Notes under the pieces: generated by a model | Told to the model about the DNA's origin: nothing | What the model saw: the letters and a program-made list of their open reading frames with translations, nothing else | Database searches by the model: none | Made by a program: the position numbers and the translations under genes | Shown here: one piece after another, positions 53,037 to 62,244 of the stretch | How positions within the stretch are numbered: the stretch's first letter is position 1 | How the letters are laid out: each line of letters starts with the position of its first letter | From: an uncultured Alphaproteobacteria bacterium | GTDB taxonomy: Bacteria > Pseudomonadota > Alphaproteobacteria > Micavibrionales > Micavibrionaceae | Assembly: GCA_900696495.1 (NCBI GenBank) | Contig: CAADGI010000010.1 | Span: 1 to 62,244 of the forward strand | Direction: 5' to 3' | Length of the DNA stretch: 62,244 nucleotides

Positions 53037-53423
53037 TTACGTCTTCGCTTTCTGGTCGTTGGCGGGTTTGGATTTGAGCGGCACTCTCTGCCCCTGCAGC
53101 GACGAGCGCAGCGCCGTCACCTTGATACCGTTGCCGAGATCGACAAGAACTTCATGATCGTCGATGATCTTGTCGATCGTCCCGACGAACCCTCCGCCCG
53201 TGACGATCTTGTCGCCTTTCTTGAGCTGCGAGAGCATCGATGTATGCTCCTTGAAGCGGCGCTGCTGCGGCATGATCAGCAGCACATAAAACATCACCAC
53301 CAGCAGCAGGATAAGACCCATGTTCCACATGAAGGCCTCCATCGGCGTTGGCGCGTCCGGCGCTATCGCCGTGGCTTCGGCGGCTGTATCGAGCGCTGCG
53401 GCATAGGCTTTTGAAATCAGCAT
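53037..53423 (-). CDS. yajC: Preprotein translocase subunit YajC
   Basis: A 128-residue single-span membrane protein of the SecDF-YajC complex. A short N-terminal region rich in Ala precedes the hydrophobic span MGLILLLVVMFYVLLIM. The diagnostic PQQRRFKEHTSMLSQLKKGD and TGGGFVGTIDKI follow. It leads the yajC-secD-secF operon. Confidence 0.95.
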   Translation of the reverse strand: MLISKAYAAALDTAAEATAIAPDAPTPMEAFMWNMGLILLLVVMFYVLLIMPQQRRFKEHTSMLSQLKKGDKIVTGGGFVGTIDKIIDDHEVLVDLGNGIKVTALRSSLQGQRVPLKSKPANDQKAKT

Positions 53424-53504
53424 GACCTTGGTTTCCTTTACGAAATATCAAAGACTCGGGGAACTATAAACACTTGGCCCTCAAAAACAAGGGCTTGAAA
53501 ACGC

Positions 53505-53545
53505 ACCTTCGTCGTTGCGAGCCGAAGGCGAAGCAATCCATTTTT
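53505..53545. repeat. Partial GTCATTGCGAG-type repeat
   Basis: CGTCGTTGCGAGCCGAAGG followed by CGAAGCAATCCA is half of the element found in trpS (15283-15413). It lies in the otherwise empty gap before yajC. Confidence 0.7.
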
Positions 53546-53574
53546 TTGCTGTTTTATAAAGGGTTATGGATTGA

Positions 53575-54024
53575 TCAGTAATTACGTCTGACCAGTTTAA
53601 GAAGCACCCACCCGCCAACCATGATAACCGCCATCGTCGCCGCGAACGAAACCTGCGTCCCCAGCCAGTTCAGGTTGAATTGCCGCGCCAGCGCCCCGAG
53701 CAGGGGCATGAACAGCAGCGCCCCGGCCACGAGGTTGAGATGCCCGTGCACCCGCACCTGCGTTGTCATGCCTTCGCGGTAGCTGACATTGAAAATTTCC
53801 CCCGGCTGCACATTGGCCAGGAAATACCCGATATTCGTGATGCGTTCGGCGCGCCTGGTCGCTTTTTGACCGTCCGCCATCTCGAACGAAACCACCGGCT
53901 TGCCGTTCTCGAAACTTTCAACCGTGCCCGCCGTGACCGTCCCGGTGAAATGCCACAGCCCGTAATCGAACAGCAGCCACGCCCCCGCCGCCGCGCATAT
54001 CGCCGAAAGAACGATCAGGATCAT
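53575..54024 (-). CDS. DUF3592 domain membrane protein
   Basis: A 149-residue protein. An N-terminal span (LIVLSAICAAAGAWLLFDYG) is followed by an extracytoplasmic beta-rich domain (TVESFENGKPVVSFEMADGQ) and two C-terminal spans. This matches DUF3592 proteins, whose function is unknown. It starts 3 nt after the LysM/M23 gene ends and is likely co-transcribed with it. Confidence 0.8.
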   Translation of the reverse strand: MILIVLSAICAAAGAWLLFDYGLWHFTGTVTAGTVESFENGKPVVSFEMADGQKATRRAERITNIGYFLANVQPGEIFNVSYREGMTTQVRVHGHLNLVAGALLFMPLLGALARQFNLNWLGTQVSFAATMAVIMVGGWVLLKLVRRNY

Positions 54025-54027
54025 GGA

Positions 54028-55059
54028 TCAGCTCTCCAGATACAGCTTGGGATTGAGCGCTTCCGTGCCGCGCCGCACTTCGAAATGAAGCTGCGGCCTG
54101 TCGACCGACCCCGAACTCCCCACCGTGCCGATCGTCTGCCCGCGCTTCACCGTCTGCCCGCGCTTGATGTGGAGGTTGTCCATATGCGCATACGCCGTCA
54201 TCCATCTATCCTGGTGCCGGATGATCACGAGATTGCCCGAAGCCTTCAATTCGTTACCCGCGTAAACCACCACGCCGTTTTCCGCCGCGCGCACAGGTGT
54301 GCCCGGCGGCGCCGCGATATTGATCCCGTCATTATGCAACCCGTCTTTCTTCGGGCCGTAGCTCGAAAGGATTTTTCCCTCGACCGGTTTCAGGAAACGG
54401 CTCGACGAACGCTTCGGCACCTGCGCCGTGATCGGCGTTTTCTTCACCGGCGCTTCCGGCGCCCTTGCGATCGTGATTTTTCCCGGTTGAGGCGGAGGCA
54501 GCGGCTGCACATCTATTTTCGGCGTCGGCGCAATAATTCCCTCTCCCCTTTGGGGAGAGGGAGGGACCCGCGCAACGGGAGGGTGAGGGGGAATTTCTGC
54601 ATGATATAGCGGCGCGGTCGCTGCCGTCTGCACCGGCACCGTTTCACGCGTCAATGTCGGCAACCGTATCACCTGCCCCGCTTTCAGCTTGTAAGGCGGC
54701 GAAATCCTGTTCAGCCGCGCAATCTCCGACGTATCGACGCTGAACAATCTCGAAACCGCGTAAAGGCTGTCGCCCGCGCGCGCGCGGTATTCACGCGGCG
54801 GCGGCAGGCGCAGTCTCTGCCCCGGCTTCAGATCGAAAGGCTCCGATAAATTATTTGCGGCGGCGACATCGCGCATCGCGAGTTGATAACGCTGCGCGAC
54901 ATCCCACAACGTCTCCGCGCCGACGACCGTATGAACGCCCGCGCTGCCCTCGCCTTGCGTCGATCCATACAGCGTGACCGGCGCCGGCGCCTGCGTCTTG
55001 TTGAGACAGGCGGCAAGCCCGAGCGTCAAAATCATCAATGCGGGAAGCAGTCGATTCAT
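54028..55059 (-). CDS. NlpD-like LysM/M23 (LytM) lipoprotein
   Basis: A 343-residue lipoprotein (signal with lipobox LAAC). Two LysM motifs lie at about residues 42-86 (VVGAETLWDVAQRYQLAMRD) and 92-135 (YRARAGDSLYAVSRLFSV). A LytM domain lies near the C-terminus (HNDGINIAAPPGTPVRAAEN, YAHMDNLHIKRGQ, QLHFEVRRG). The usual HxxxD of active M23 enzymes reads HNDGIN, as in NlpD, so it probably activates amidases rather than cutting peptidoglycan. Residues about 157-174 (PPHPPVARVPPSPQRGEG) are an in-frame repeat in the linker. Confidence 0.92.
   Translation of the reverse strand: MNRLLPALMILTLGLAACLNKTQAPAPVTLYGSTQGEGSAGVHTVVGAETLWDVAQRYQLAMRDVAAANNLSEPFDLKPGQRLRLPPPREYRARAGDSLYAVSRLFSVDTSEIARLNRISPPYKLKAGQVIRLPTLTRETVPVQTAATAPLYHAEIPPHPPVARVPPSPQRGEGIIAPTPKIDVQPLPPPQPGKITIARAPEAPVKKTPITAQVPKRSSSRFLKPVEGKILSSYGPKKDGLHNDGINIAAPPGTPVRAAENGVVVYAGNELKASGNLVIIRHQDRWMTAYAHMDNLHIKRGQTVKRGQTIGTVGSSGSVDRPQLHFEVRRGTEALNPKLYLES
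54539..54591. repeat. GGAGAGGG-family palindromic repeat inside the LysM/M23 gene
   Basis: CCCTCTCCCCTTTGGGGAGA, GGGAGGGACCCGCGCAACGG and GAGGGTGAGGGGG form a double unit. It encodes PPHPPVARVPPSPQRGEG in the linker between the LysM and LytM domains. Confidence 0.9.
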
Positions 55060-55105
55060 GCCGTCCAGTTTACACCGAACGAAAGACGGCTTCTAGGGCT
55101 GGATT

Positions 55106-55248
55106 ATTAACCGCTGAGAGCACGGAGATCACTGGGAAGGCAGTTATTCACGCCGCAAGGCGCAAAATCATTAAATTTGAAATTTAATAACGAATAGAAG
55201 ATACAAGCTCGGAACGCTCAGCGATCTCTGTGTTCTCTGTGGTTTAAA
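55106..55248. repeat. AACCAC-family inverted repeat, copy 8 (long form)
   Basis: The arms TTAACCGCTGAGAGCACGGA and GATCTCTGTGTTCTCTGTGG enclose about 70 bp with an ATTAAATTTGAAATTTAAT inner palindrome and a GCCGCAAGGC hairpin. It fills the gap between pcm and the LysM/M23 gene. Confidence 0.78.
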
Positions 55249-55254
55249 TTCTTT

Positions 55255-55929
55255 TTATGCCGCGTCCGCATCTCCCGCGACATTCGGCAACAAAGGAACG
55301 AATCGCACATCCATCAGGTCTTCCATGGCGAAACTGCCATCCGCCTCCTTTTTATAAGACCGCAGCACCTGGTCGCCGTTCTCGCCGACCGGGATCACCA
55401 TCAACCCGCCCTCTTTGATCTGGTCCAGCAGCGCCTTCGGCGGTTCGCCGCGCGCCGCGGCGGTAACAATAATTTTATCGAACGGCGCCTGATCCACTCC
55501 ATTAATCTTCGGCCAGCCGCGCATCCCGTCCGCCGCGATCGCCGTGATATTGCGCAATTTCAATTCCTCGAAACGCTTCTCCGCGTCCTTCAATAACGGT
55601 TTATGCCGCTCGATCGTATAAACCCGGCGGCAGAGCTTCGACAAAATCGCCGTCTGGTATCCGCACCCCGTGCCGATCTCCAGAACCTTGTCCCGGTCCG
55701 TCAGTTTCAGCGCCGCCGTCATCGCCGCCACCACGAACGGCTGGCTGATCGTCTGCCCGCGCCCGATCGGCAACGCGATATCCTCCCATGCCTGATGTTT
55801 CACGGACTCCGGCACGAATTTCTCGCGCGGCACTTTCTCCATCGCCCCGAGCACATTCATATCCGTGATCCCCATCTTCCTCAGATGCATAATCAGCCGG
55901 ACCCGCTTGTTCATGTCCTGTGTGTTCAT
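55255..55929 (-). CDS. pcm: Protein-L-isoaspartate O-methyltransferase
   Basis: A 224-residue SAM enzyme that repairs isoaspartyl residues in damaged proteins. RGQTISQPFVVAAMTAALKL, the SAM loop VLEIGTGCGYQTAIL and FDKIIVTAAARGEPPKALLD are family hallmarks. serS lies 49 nt upstream on the same strand with a partial repeat between them, and the NlpD-like gene lies downstream, as in the common pcm-nlpD neighbourhood of Proteobacteria. Confidence 0.95.
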   Translation of the reverse strand: MNTQDMNKRVRLIMHLRKMGITDMNVLGAMEKVPREKFVPESVKHQAWEDIALPIGRGQTISQPFVVAAMTAALKLTDRDKVLEIGTGCGYQTAILSKLCRRVYTIERHKPLLKDAEKRFEELKLRNITAIAADGMRGWPKINGVDQAPFDKIIVTAAARGEPPKALLDQIKEGGLMVIPVGENGDQVLRSYKKEADGSFAMEDLMDVRFVPLLPNVAGDADAA

Positions 55930-55950
55930 AGAAAATTATTTCCTCAAACC

Positions 55951-55977
55951 GTCACCCCGGCGAAAGCCGGAATCCAT
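55951..55977. repeat. Partial GTCACCCCGGCGAAAGCCGG repeat
   Basis: The hairpin CCGGCGAAAGCCGG follows GTCACC. It ends at the serS stop codon and is the same short unit as at 59796 and at the window end. Confidence 0.7.
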
Positions 55978-57276
55978 CTAAGAAGCCTTCCTGGTAATCT
56001 TCGTCACACCACCCATATAGGGCTTCAGCACGTCCGGGACAAACACGCCGCCGTCGGCCGGGTCGTAATAATTCTCCATCACGGCAATCAGCGCGCGGCC
56101 CACCGCCACGCCCGAACCGTTCAGCGTATGCAAGAACTTCGTATCCTTCGTGCCCTTCGGCCTGCACCGTGCATTCATGCGCCGCGCCTGGAAATCCCAG
56201 CAGTTCGAGCAGCTCGAAATTTCCCGGTAGGCATTCTGTCCCGGCAGCCACACTTCAATGTCATATGTTTTCCGCGCGCCGAAACCCGTATCGCCCGCGC
56301 ACAGCACCATCGTCCGGAACGCGAGGCCCAGTTTCTTCAGCACCGTCTCCGCGCATTCCGTCATGCGCTCATGCTCGGCGTTTGAATCCTCGGGCCTCGT
56401 GATCGACACCATCTCGACTTTATAAAACTGGTGCTGCCTCAGCATCCCGCGCGTGTCTTTACCCGCCGCGCCCGCTTCCTGCCTGAAACACGGCGTGAAA
56501 GATGTATAACGCCGCGGCAGCGTCTCCTCGTCGACGATCATCTCGGCAACGATATTCGTCAGCGGCACTTCCGATGTCGGAATCAGCCAGTCCCCGCGCG
56601 TCGTTCTGAATTGATCCTCCGCGAATTTCGGCAACTGCCCGGTGCCATACATTGTTTTATCATTCACCAGCAACGGCGCCGACACTTCCGTGTATCCATG
56701 TTCCTGCGTATGCGTATCTAAAAAAAACTGCGCCAGCGCCCGCTCCAGCCGCGCCAATCCACCGTTCAAAATCGTAAATCTCGACCCCGACATTTTCGCC
56801 GCCGTCTCGAAATCCATCATCCCGAGCGCCAGGCCGATTTCTGCGTGATCGACGGCCTTGCCCTGCGAAGCTCCCGCGGGGAGCGAAGCAGGGTCGCCGG
56901 ATTTGCGCACTTCTTTATTGGCGCTCTCATCCTTCCCGTCCGGCACATCATCGGCCAACTGGTTCGGAATGCTCGAAAGCAAACTATTCAGCTTCTCAGC
57001 AACCTCGTTCTCCTTCGCCTCCAGCGCCGTCATCTTGTCCTTGATCGCCGCCACCTCGGCCATGATCGCGTCGGCGTTGCCGCCCTCTTTTTTAATCTTC
57101 CCGATCTGCCCCGATTTCTCGTTCCGCTCGCTCTGCAGTTTCTGCAGTTCGGTTTTGACGCTGCGCACCTCCTCGTCCAGCTTCAAAATCGCCGGGCTCT
57201 GGGCGGACAACCCGCGCCGCGCCCAGTTCTTGTCGTACTGGCCGGGATTGTCGCGTATGGCGCGTATGTCGTGCAT
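55978..57276 (-). CDS. serS: Seryl-tRNA synthetase
   Basis: A class II synthetase of 432 residues. It charges all tRNA-Ser isoacceptors, one of which lies at 33293. The long N-terminal coiled coil (about residues 27-105) is followed by the catalytic core with motif 2 [16 protein letters not shown] and motif 3 near the C-terminus ([17 protein letters not shown]). The ATG at 57276 ([10 protein letters not shown]) follows AGGAGGACCC, a strong site; the frame to 57345 is a spurious extension. A palindrome at 56864-56896 gives an unusual linker [12 protein letters not shown]. Confidence 0.96.
   Translation of the reverse strand: MHDIRAIRDNPGQYDKNWARRGLSAQSPAILKLDEEVRSVKTELQKLQSERNEKSGQIGKIKKEGGNADAIMAEVAAIKDKMTALEAKENEVAEKLNSLLSSIPNQLADDVPDGKDESANKEVRKSGDPASLPAGASQGKAVDHAEIGLALGMMDFETAAKMSGSRFTILNGGLARLERALAQFFLDTHTQEHGYTEVSAPLLVNDKTMYGTGQLPKFAEDQFRTTRGDWLIPTSEVPLTNIVAEMIVDEETLPRRYTSFTPCFRQEAGAAGKDTRGMLRQHQFYKVEMVSITRPEDSNAEHERMTECAETVLKKLGLAFRTMVLCAGDTGFGARKTYDIEVWLPGQNAYREISSCSNCWDFQARRMNARCRPKGTKDTKFLHTLNGSGVAVGRALIAVMENYYDPADGGVFVPDVLKPYMGGVTKITRKAS
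56864..56896. repeat. Palindrome inside serS
   Basis: CCCTGCGAAGCTCCCGCGGG continues GAGCGAAGCAGGG and forms a near-perfect stem. It encodes [12 protein letters not shown], between the coiled coil and the catalytic core, where other SerS proteins have a different short linker. It may be a further in-frame repeat. Confidence 0.55.
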
Positions 57277-57375
57277 GGGTCCTCCTCTTAAGGCCATGTA
57301 TAATATGTCTTGCGCTGCACCAAAACAAGATAACCCTCCAAACATTGTCTTCCCCGCGCCAGCGGGTAAAAATTG

Positions 57376-57460
57376 TTTAAACCACAGCGTTCACAGCGAA
57401 TACACAGGAGCCTTTTGCGCATAACGCGCTGTGATTTCGCCTGTGGCCGCTGTGGTTAAA
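57376..57460. repeat. AACCAC-family inverted repeat, copy 9
   Basis: The arms TTTAAACCACAGCGTTCACA and GTGGCCGCTGTGGTTAAA share the same interior as copies 1, 4 and 5, in the orientation opposite to copy 1. It lies between the divergent serS and amidohydrolase genes. Confidence 0.88.
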
Positions 57461-57532
57461 TCTTTCCGGGCTTGGGATGACATTAAAAATAACCCTTCGC
57501 TTCTTCGGGACTTCGCGTTTAAAATAGGAACC

Positions 57533-58408
57533 ATGACCGCACCCTTCAGCATCCTTCACCCCGAAAAACCCATCCCGCTGGTGTTCGACTCCCCCCACAG
57601 CGGCACGCATTACCCGGATGACTTCACCTACGCCTGCAGCTTCGAAGACCTGCAGAAGGCCGAGGACAAATTCGTCGACGAGCTTTTCGACTGCGCGCCC
57701 GAATACGGCGCCGCGCTGCTGCTCGCCAATTTCCCGCGCTCCTATATAGACGTGAACCGCCGCGCCGACGACATCGACCCCGTCATCCTCGCCGAGACCT
57801 GGCCCTTCGGAAAAATAAACCCGTCCTCGCGCTCGGATGCCGGCATCGGCCTCATCCGCCGCCTCGTCCGCCCCGGCATCCCGGTCTACGATCAGCCGCT
57901 CAGCGTCGAGGACATCGCCCACCGCATCGAAAAATATTACAAACCCTATCACGACGCGCTCGAAAAACTTCTGGGCGACGCCCACTACAATTTCGGCCAG
58001 GTCTGGCACGTCAACTGCCACTCCATGCCCGGCGCCAGCGCGCGGCCCAAGCAACCCACCGCGCTTCTCGGCCGCCTCCCGCGCGAAGCCGATTTCGTCC
58101 TCGGCGACCGCGACGGCACCTCCTGCGATCTCGATTTCACCCACGCCATGCGCGATTTCCTGAAAGGCCTCGGCTACACCGTCACCATCAACGACCCCTT
58201 CAAGGGCGTCGAGCTCGTCCACCGTTATTCATCGCCCGCGCGCGGCCTGCACTCGCTGCAGATCGAAATCAACAAATCGCTCTACATGAACGAGAACACC
58301 AACAAAAAAACCGCCGACTTCGAGAACCTCCGCCTCGACATCGAAAGTCTGGTGGCCTTCTGCGCGGATTACGTACAGTCCAACCTCATGGACGTCGCGG
58401 CGGATTAG
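57533..58408 (+). CDS. N-formylglutamate amidohydrolase family protein
   Basis: A 291-residue N-formylglutamate amidohydrolase family member. The family motif [15 protein letters not shown], the [13 protein letters not shown] segment and the [14 protein letters not shown] region carry metal-binding residues. The best-known activity is hydrolysis of N-formyl-L-glutamate to glutamate and formate at the end of histidine breakdown; no hut genes lie nearby. The ATG at 57533 is chosen because the frame upstream runs into the inverted repeat. It overlaps lipB tail-to-tail by 4 nt. Confidence 0.88.
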   Translation: MTAPFSILHPEKPIPLVFDSPHSGTHYPDDFTYACSFEDLQKAEDKFVDELFDCAPEYGAALLLANFPRSYIDVNRRADDIDPVILAETWPFGKINPSSRSDAGIGLIRRLVRPGIPVYDQPLSVEDIAHRIEKYYKPYHDALEKLLGDAHYNFGQVWHVNCHSMPGASARPKQPTALLGRLPREADFVLGDRDGTSCDLDFTHAMRDFLKGLGYTVTINDPFKGVELVHRYSSPARGLHSLQIEINKSLYMNENTNKKTADFENLRLDIESLVAFCADYVQSNLMDVAAD

Positions 58409-59016
58409 CCGAAGAAATTTTTCTTCAGCGCCGCGTCAAGATCATCCATCGTCGCATCGATCCCTAAATCTTTCAGCGACGTCACGCCATACTCTGAAAT
58501 CCCGCACGGCACGATCCCGTTATAGTGACTCAAATCCGGGTTCACATTGATCGACACGCCGTGCAGCGTCACCCAGTGCCGCACCCGCACCCCGATCGCC
58601 GCGATTTTCTTCTCACCTGTCGGCGTATTCACCCAAACGCCAATGCGTCCTTCGGCGCAATGGCCTTTAACTCCAAAACCGTCCAACGTTCCAATAATCC
58701 AGCGTTCCAGATCGCAGACATATTTCTTGATATCCGGCGCGCCGCGCTTCTTCAAATCCACCATCACATACGCCACCCGCTGCCCCGGCCCGTGATAGGT
58801 ATATTCGCCGCCCCGCCCGGTCTCGAAAACCGGGAACCGCCGCTCCAGCAAATCCGCCCCCTTCGCGCTCGTGCCGGCTGTATAAAGCGGCGGATGCTCC
58901 AGCAGCCAGACACATTCCGGGGCCTTTCCCTCATGAATGGCCGCCACCCTTGCGTCCATAAACGCCAGCGCCTCCTCATAACCCACGGGACTACCTGATT
59001 TTTTCCACTCCACCAC
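58405..59016 (-). CDS. lipB: Octanoyl-(acyl carrier protein):protein N-octanoyltransferase
   Basis: A 203-residue LipB that transfers octanoate from ACP to lipoyl domains of 2-oxoacid dehydrogenases before LipA inserts sulfur. The motifs [29 protein letters not shown] and [18 protein letters not shown] (catalytic lysine) and IVPCGI (catalytic cysteine) are all present. It converges on the amidohydrolase gene with a 4-nt overlap. Confidence 0.95.
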   Translation of the reverse strand: MVEWKKSGSPVGYEEALAFMDARVAAIHEGKAPECVWLLEHPPLYTAGTSAKGADLLERRFPVFETGRGGEYTYHGPGQRVAYVMVDLKKRGAPDIKKYVCDLERWIIGTLDGFGVKGHCAEGRIGVWVNTPTGEKKIAAIGVRVRHWVTLHGVSINVNPDLSHYNGIVPCGISEYGVTSLKDLGIDATMDDLDAALKKNFFG

Positions 59017-59096
59017 GGAAAAATTCCTTTGACTTTACGTAAGATAATGGTATGTAAGCACCCCAAATTACTTAATAACTTACAGGAATCAAAGCC

Positions 59097-59531
59097 ATGT
59101 CTCGCGAAGCCGCCCTTAAATGTCTGACAAAATTTGCCCGTCACGTCATAAAACAGGCAGAATCCGGGCAGGTCGAACCTCAAAACCTTACAAAAAAATT
59201 CAACGGGAATTTTGACTGTATTGTGCACATGAATCCCGGCGGCTTATGGATGAAGGCTGTCGCCCCTTTCCTGCGCAGTAAGGAAAGCGATGACTTGACG
59301 CAACTTATCCTTGAGATTCATCAGGCTTTAAACGCGCGCCAGTTCAACCTGCCAAACAGTTCGACAGTCTTTCGTGTCACCCACGAAGAAAACAGCCTCT
59401 GGCGCCGCATTTTAAAAGAGGTGCCCCATGTCCTCCCCGACGGCCCGGTGTCTGAGACAAAACCAGTTAAAATACCCCGAAGCCATCAGGAACAGGCTCT
59501 CCCCGCTTACGGACCGGCTGGAAACGCATAG
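59097..59531 (+). CDS. Hypothetical protein
   Basis: A 144-residue soluble protein, not recognised. It starts MSREAALKCLTKFARHVIKQ, with an amphipathic helix, and has a mixed alpha/beta middle (NFDCIVHMNPGGLWMKAVAP). It ends in a Pro-rich tail. No signal peptide. It stands alone between lipB and the tRNA-Leu region. Confidence 0.65.
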   Translation: MSREAALKCLTKFARHVIKQAESGQVEPQNLTKKFNGNFDCIVHMNPGGLWMKAVAPFLRSKESDDLTQLILEIHQALNARQFNLPNSSTVFRVTHEENSLWRRILKEVPHVLPDGPVSETKPVKIPRSHQEQALPAYGPAGNA

Positions 59532-59701
59532 TGCAATGCAACTTGCTTCAATGGGTTCAATCTGTTATTCCATCTGCTTCCCGTAAGGGATTGATACTAC
59601 TATTACTTAGCCGAAGGATTTTGAGGCGAAAATTGCAGGTTTTCTTAACGAGCAATGCGAGTTTAGAAAGCCGGGATCTGGCACCAAAATACAAAGGCTA
59701 T
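59532..59701. other. Unassigned stretch before tRNA-Leu
   Basis: About 170 bp with no convincing coding region (a 63-codon frame is present but has no ribosome-binding site or recognisable product). The sequence is less GC-rich than its neighbours and lacks the repeat families seen elsewhere. It may hold the tRNA promoter or an untranslated remnant. Confidence 0.4.
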
Positions 59702-59785
59702 GCGGCCATGGCGGAATGGTAGACGCGTACGCTTGAGGTGCGTATGGGGTAACCCGTGAAGGTTCAAGTCCTTTTGGCCGCACCA
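59702..59785 (+). tRNA. tRNA-Leu(GAG)
   Basis: An 84-nt tRNA with encoded CCA. The acceptor GCGGCCA / TGGCCGC pairs fully. The anticodon stem TACGC / GCGTA encloses TTGAGGT, giving anticodon GAG for CUC and CUU. A class II variable arm (TGGGGTAACCCGTG) and the T-loop GGTTCAAGTCC are present. Confidence 0.97.
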
Positions 59786-59795
59786 TTCACTAGCT

Positions 59796-59819
59796 GTCAT
59801 CCCGGCGAAAGCCGGGATC
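59796..59819. repeat. GTCATCCCGGCGAAAGCCGG repeat
   Basis: A short hairpin GTCATCCCGGCGAAAGCCGG with GATC, between tRNA-Leu and maeB. The same unit begins at 62234 at the window end, so copies flank maeB on both sides. Confidence 0.75.
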
Positions 59820-59847
59820 GTGGAAACGAACGCTCGATAGATCTCGC

Positions 59848-62226
59848 ATGGCAAAGAAGAAACAAGGCACTCCAGCAAACACAGCGCAAGCTGCGGAGGA
59901 CACCGCCGCCAAGAAAGCGAGCTTCCGCGAGGAGGCGCTCGATTACCACCAGTTCCCGACACCGGGCAAGGTTGCAATCGCCGCCACCAAGCCGATGGCC
60001 ACGCAAAATGATTTGGCTCTCGCTTATTCTCCCGGCGTCGCCGTACCGTGCGAGGAAATCGCCGCCGATCCGCTGAAAGCCTACGACTACACATCCAAAG
60101 GCAACCTCGTTGCCGTCATCTCGAACGGCACCGCCGTTCTCGGCCTCGGCAATCTCGGCGCGCTGGCGTCGAAGCCGGTGATGGAAGGTAAATCCGTCCT
60201 CTTCAAAAAATTCGCTGCGATTGATTCCGTTGATGTCGAGATCAACGAAACCGATCCCGACAAGCTCGTCGAAATCATTGCCTCGCTGGAACCCACTTAC
60301 GGCGGCATCAACCTTGAAGACATCAAGGCCCCCGAATGCTTTGAAATCGAGCGCCGCCTGAAGGAGCGGATGAATATCCCGGTCTTCCACGACGACCAGC
60401 ACGGCACCGCCGTCATCTCCACCGCCGCCATGACCAACTGGCTGGAATGGTCGGGCCGCAAGGCATCCAAAATCAAGCTCGTCACCTCGGGCGCCGGCGC
60501 CTCCGCGATTTCCTGCCTGAAACTGATGCTCGAAATCGGCATTAAAAAAGAAAACATCATCGTCACCGACCGTAACGGCGTCGTCTACAAGGGCCGTAAC
60601 GAAGGCATGGACAAGGAAAAAGAATTCTTCGCCAACGACACCAAGGCCCGCACGCTCGCCGAAGCCATCAAGGGCGCCGACGTATTCCTCGGCCTTTCCG
60701 GTCCCGGTGTTCTTACAAAAGACATGGTCAAATCCATGGGCAAGGCCCCGCTCATCATGGCGATGGCGAACCCGACTCCCGAAATCATGCCCGAGGACGC
60801 GCAGGAAGCGAAACCCGACGCCGTTATCTGCACCGGCCGCTCCGACTACCCGAACCAGGTCAACAACGTCCTTTGCTTCCCGTTCATTTTCCGCGGCGCG
60901 CTCGATGTCGGCGCGACCAAGATCAACGAGGAAATGAAACTCGCCTGCGTCAAGGCCATCGCCGAACTCGCAAGAAAAGAAGCCACCGCCGAAGTCACCG
61001 CCGTCTATTCCGGCGAAACGCTCTCCTTCGGCCCTGAATACCTGATCCCGAAACCCTTCGACCCGCGCCTGATCGTCGACATTCCTCTCGCCGTCGCCAA
61101 GGCCGCGATGGAAACCGGCGTCGCCACGCGCCCCATCGAGGATTTCGAAGCCTACAAGCTGAGCCTGCGCCAGTTCTTCATCCGCTCGCAGCTCGTCATG
61201 AACCCGATCTTCGCCCGCGCCAAGGAAAAACCCAAGCGCGTCGTCTACTGCGAGGGCGAGGAAGACAAAGTCCTCCAGGCCGTCCAGCATGTCGTCGATG
61301 AAAACATCGCCTCTCCCATCGTCATCGGCCGCCGCAAGGTCGTCGCCACGCGTTTGAAACGCCTTGGCCTCCGCGTCGAACTCGATAAAGACATCCAACT
61401 CATCGACCCCGAGGACGACCCGCGCTACCGCTCCTACTGGGAAACCTATCACGCCATCATGCAGCGCCGCGGCGTCACGCCCGTTTCCGCGCGTAACATC
61501 GTCCGCACCGACACCACCGTCATCGGCGCGCTCATGGTTTACAAGGGCGAGGCCGACGCCGTCATCTGCGGCGTCACCGGCCAGTATCACGACCATCTCG
61601 AGGACATCATGGATGTCATCGGCCTCAAGCCCGGCGTCGAAACCCCCGCCGCGCTCAACGCCCTCATCCTGCCCAAGGGCACCTATTTCTTCTGCGACAC
61701 GCAGATCAACCCCAACCCGACCATCGCCCAGATTTCCGAGATGACCATGCTCGCCGTCGATGAAGTCCGCCGCTTCGGCATCGCGCCCAAGGTCGCATTA
61801 CTGTCTCATTCCAATTTCGGCGTGGTCGATTGCGACGGCGCCTACAAGATGCGCGCCGCCTACGCCGATATCCGCCGCCGCGACCCGAAGCTCGAAATCG
61901 ACGGCGAAATGACCGCCGACGTCGCCCTGTCCGAGGAAATCCGCAAGACCATCATGCCCAATTCCAACCTCACCGGCTCGGCCAACCTCTTCATCATGCC
62001 CAGCGTCGAGGCCGCCAACATCGCCTTCAGCATGCTGAAAGTGCTGGCTGACGGCACCAGCATCGGCCCGCTCCTGCTCGGCGCGGCAAGGCCCGCCCAC
62101 ATCCTCACCCCCTCCGTCACGCCCCGCGGCATCATCAACGTCACCGCCATGGCGACCGTCGGGGCGCAGGTGCATGAAGACGAAATGGGCGACGAAAAAT
62201 CCCACCGCGTCAGCCGCCATTACTAG
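59848..62226 (+). CDS. maeB: NADP-dependent malic enzyme with phosphotransacetylase-like domain
   Basis: A 792-residue two-domain protein. The malic enzyme part (about residues 20-440) shows [32 protein letters not shown] and the Rossmann loop [12 protein letters not shown]. It oxidatively decarboxylates malate to pyruvate, yielding NADPH. The C-terminal half (about 450-780) is phosphotransacetylase-like ([17 protein letters not shown]), usually non-catalytic and regulatory, sensing acetyl-CoA. This fused form is typical of Alphaproteobacteria. The length and both domains are complete. Confidence 0.96.
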   Translation: MAKKKQGTPANTAQAAEDTAAKKASFREEALDYHQFPTPGKVAIAATKPMATQNDLALAYSPGVAVPCEEIAADPLKAYDYTSKGNLVAVISNGTAVLGLGNLGALASKPVMEGKSVLFKKFAAIDSVDVEINETDPDKLVEIIASLEPTYGGINLEDIKAPECFEIERRLKERMNIPVFHDDQHGTAVISTAAMTNWLEWSGRKASKIKLVTSGAGASAISCLKLMLEIGIKKENIIVTDRNGVVYKGRNEGMDKEKEFFANDTKARTLAEAIKGADVFLGLSGPGVLTKDMVKSMGKAPLIMAMANPTPEIMPEDAQEAKPDAVICTGRSDYPNQVNNVLCFPFIFRGALDVGATKINEEMKLACVKAIAELARKEATAEVTAVYSGETLSFGPEYLIPKPFDPRLIVDIPLAVAKAAMETGVATRPIEDFEAYKLSLRQFFIRSQLVMNPIFARAKEKPKRVVYCEGEEDKVLQAVQHVVDENIASPIVIGRRKVVATRLKRLGLRVELDKDIQLIDPEDDPRYRSYWETYHAIMQRRGVTPVSARNIVRTDTTVIGALMVYKGEADAVICGVTGQYHDHLEDIMDVIGLKPGVETPAALNALILPKGTYFFCDTQINPNPTIAQISEMTMLAVDEVRRFGIAPKVALLSHSNFGVVDCDGAYKMRAAYADIRRRDPKLEIDGEMTADVALSEEIRKTIMPNSNLTGSANLFIMPSVEAANIAFSMLKVLADGTSIGPLLLGAARPAHILTPSVTPRGIINVTAMATVGAQVHEDEMGDEKSHRVSRHY

Positions 62227-62244
62227 TCCCATCGTCATCCCGGC

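Noticed and set aside
59797-61596. 599-codon open frame antisense to maeB
   Set aside because: It lies fully opposite a well-supported malic enzyme gene. Its translation has shadow-frame composition with no recognisable domain; GC-rich codon bias opens this frame.

Overview
The window is a piece of an alphaproteobacterial chromosome. The supporting gene content is a MucR/Ros-type regulator, three relatives of mitochondrial complex I assembly factors (MidA/NDUFAF7, an NDUFAF6-like squalene/phytoene-synthase-fold protein, an Mth938/NDUFAF3-like protein), UbiE and UbiK, and NADP-malic enzyme fused to a phosphotransacetylase-like domain. It is moderately GC-rich, gene-dense and mostly core housekeeping. 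The exact order or family cannot be fixed from this sequence alone. No ribosomal RNA, complete transposase, integrase or prophage is visible.

Layout. 0-6.95 kb, mainly minus strand: rplY-pth-ychF, prs, pgeF-midA, lgt. 7-8.7 kb, plus strand: ubiK, a YbjN protein, proC. 8.8-18 kb: mucR, tsaB with a nitroreductase, a degenerate polysaccharide deacetylase, then minus-strand runs TauE-TIGR02186-UspA-NfuA and murJ-trpS. 18-26 kb, plus strand: a Rap1a/Tai-like protein, ubiE, a coaBC gene with an inserted DNA-binding domain, dut, mutS, a cysteine-synthase-like gene. 26-33 kb is the most accessory part: a PIG-L-like protein, an outer-membrane barrel, an AT-rich TPR-methyltransferase, a small unknown gene, another methyltransferase, a glycosyltransferase, a short orphan CRISPR array, a small membrane protein and tRNA-Ser(CGA). 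33-46 kb: stress/membrane protein, transglutaminase-like protein, ferredoxin-NADP reductase, three cysteine-synthase-family genes over the wider region with a CBS-CGL transsulfuration pair, fdxA, pyrimidine-dimer glycosylase, trmFO, small lipoproteins. 46-62 kb: sodB, a large four-module repeat protein, the Mth938 gene with yajC-secD-secF, an NlpD-like LysM/M23 lipoprotein, pcm, serS, N-formylglutamate amidohydrolase, lipB, tRNA-Leu(GAG) and maeB.

The most unusual theme is several families of palindromic repeats. One family (CCCTCTCCCC/GGGGAGAGGG core plus a GGGTGAGGGGG-like tail) lies between genes and also in frame inside pgeF, coaBC (two copies), mutS, the Mth938 gene and the LysM/M23 gene. 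In coaBC, two inverted copies bracket an AT-rich segment encoding a complete XRE-type helix-turn-helix, still in frame with both enzyme domains. A second family supplies the C-terminus of TrpS, and a related compound repeat sits inside midA. A third family, long inverted repeats bounded by AACCAC...GTGGTT, occupies nine intergenic sites. The general pattern resembles the protein-coding palindromic elements described in Rickettsia.

The CRISPR array has 36-bp repeats and 30-31-bp spacers. Its reverse-complement repeat looks like type II-C repeats and contains a near-consensus sigma70 promoter (TTGACG, 16 bp, TAAAAT). No cas gene is present in the window.
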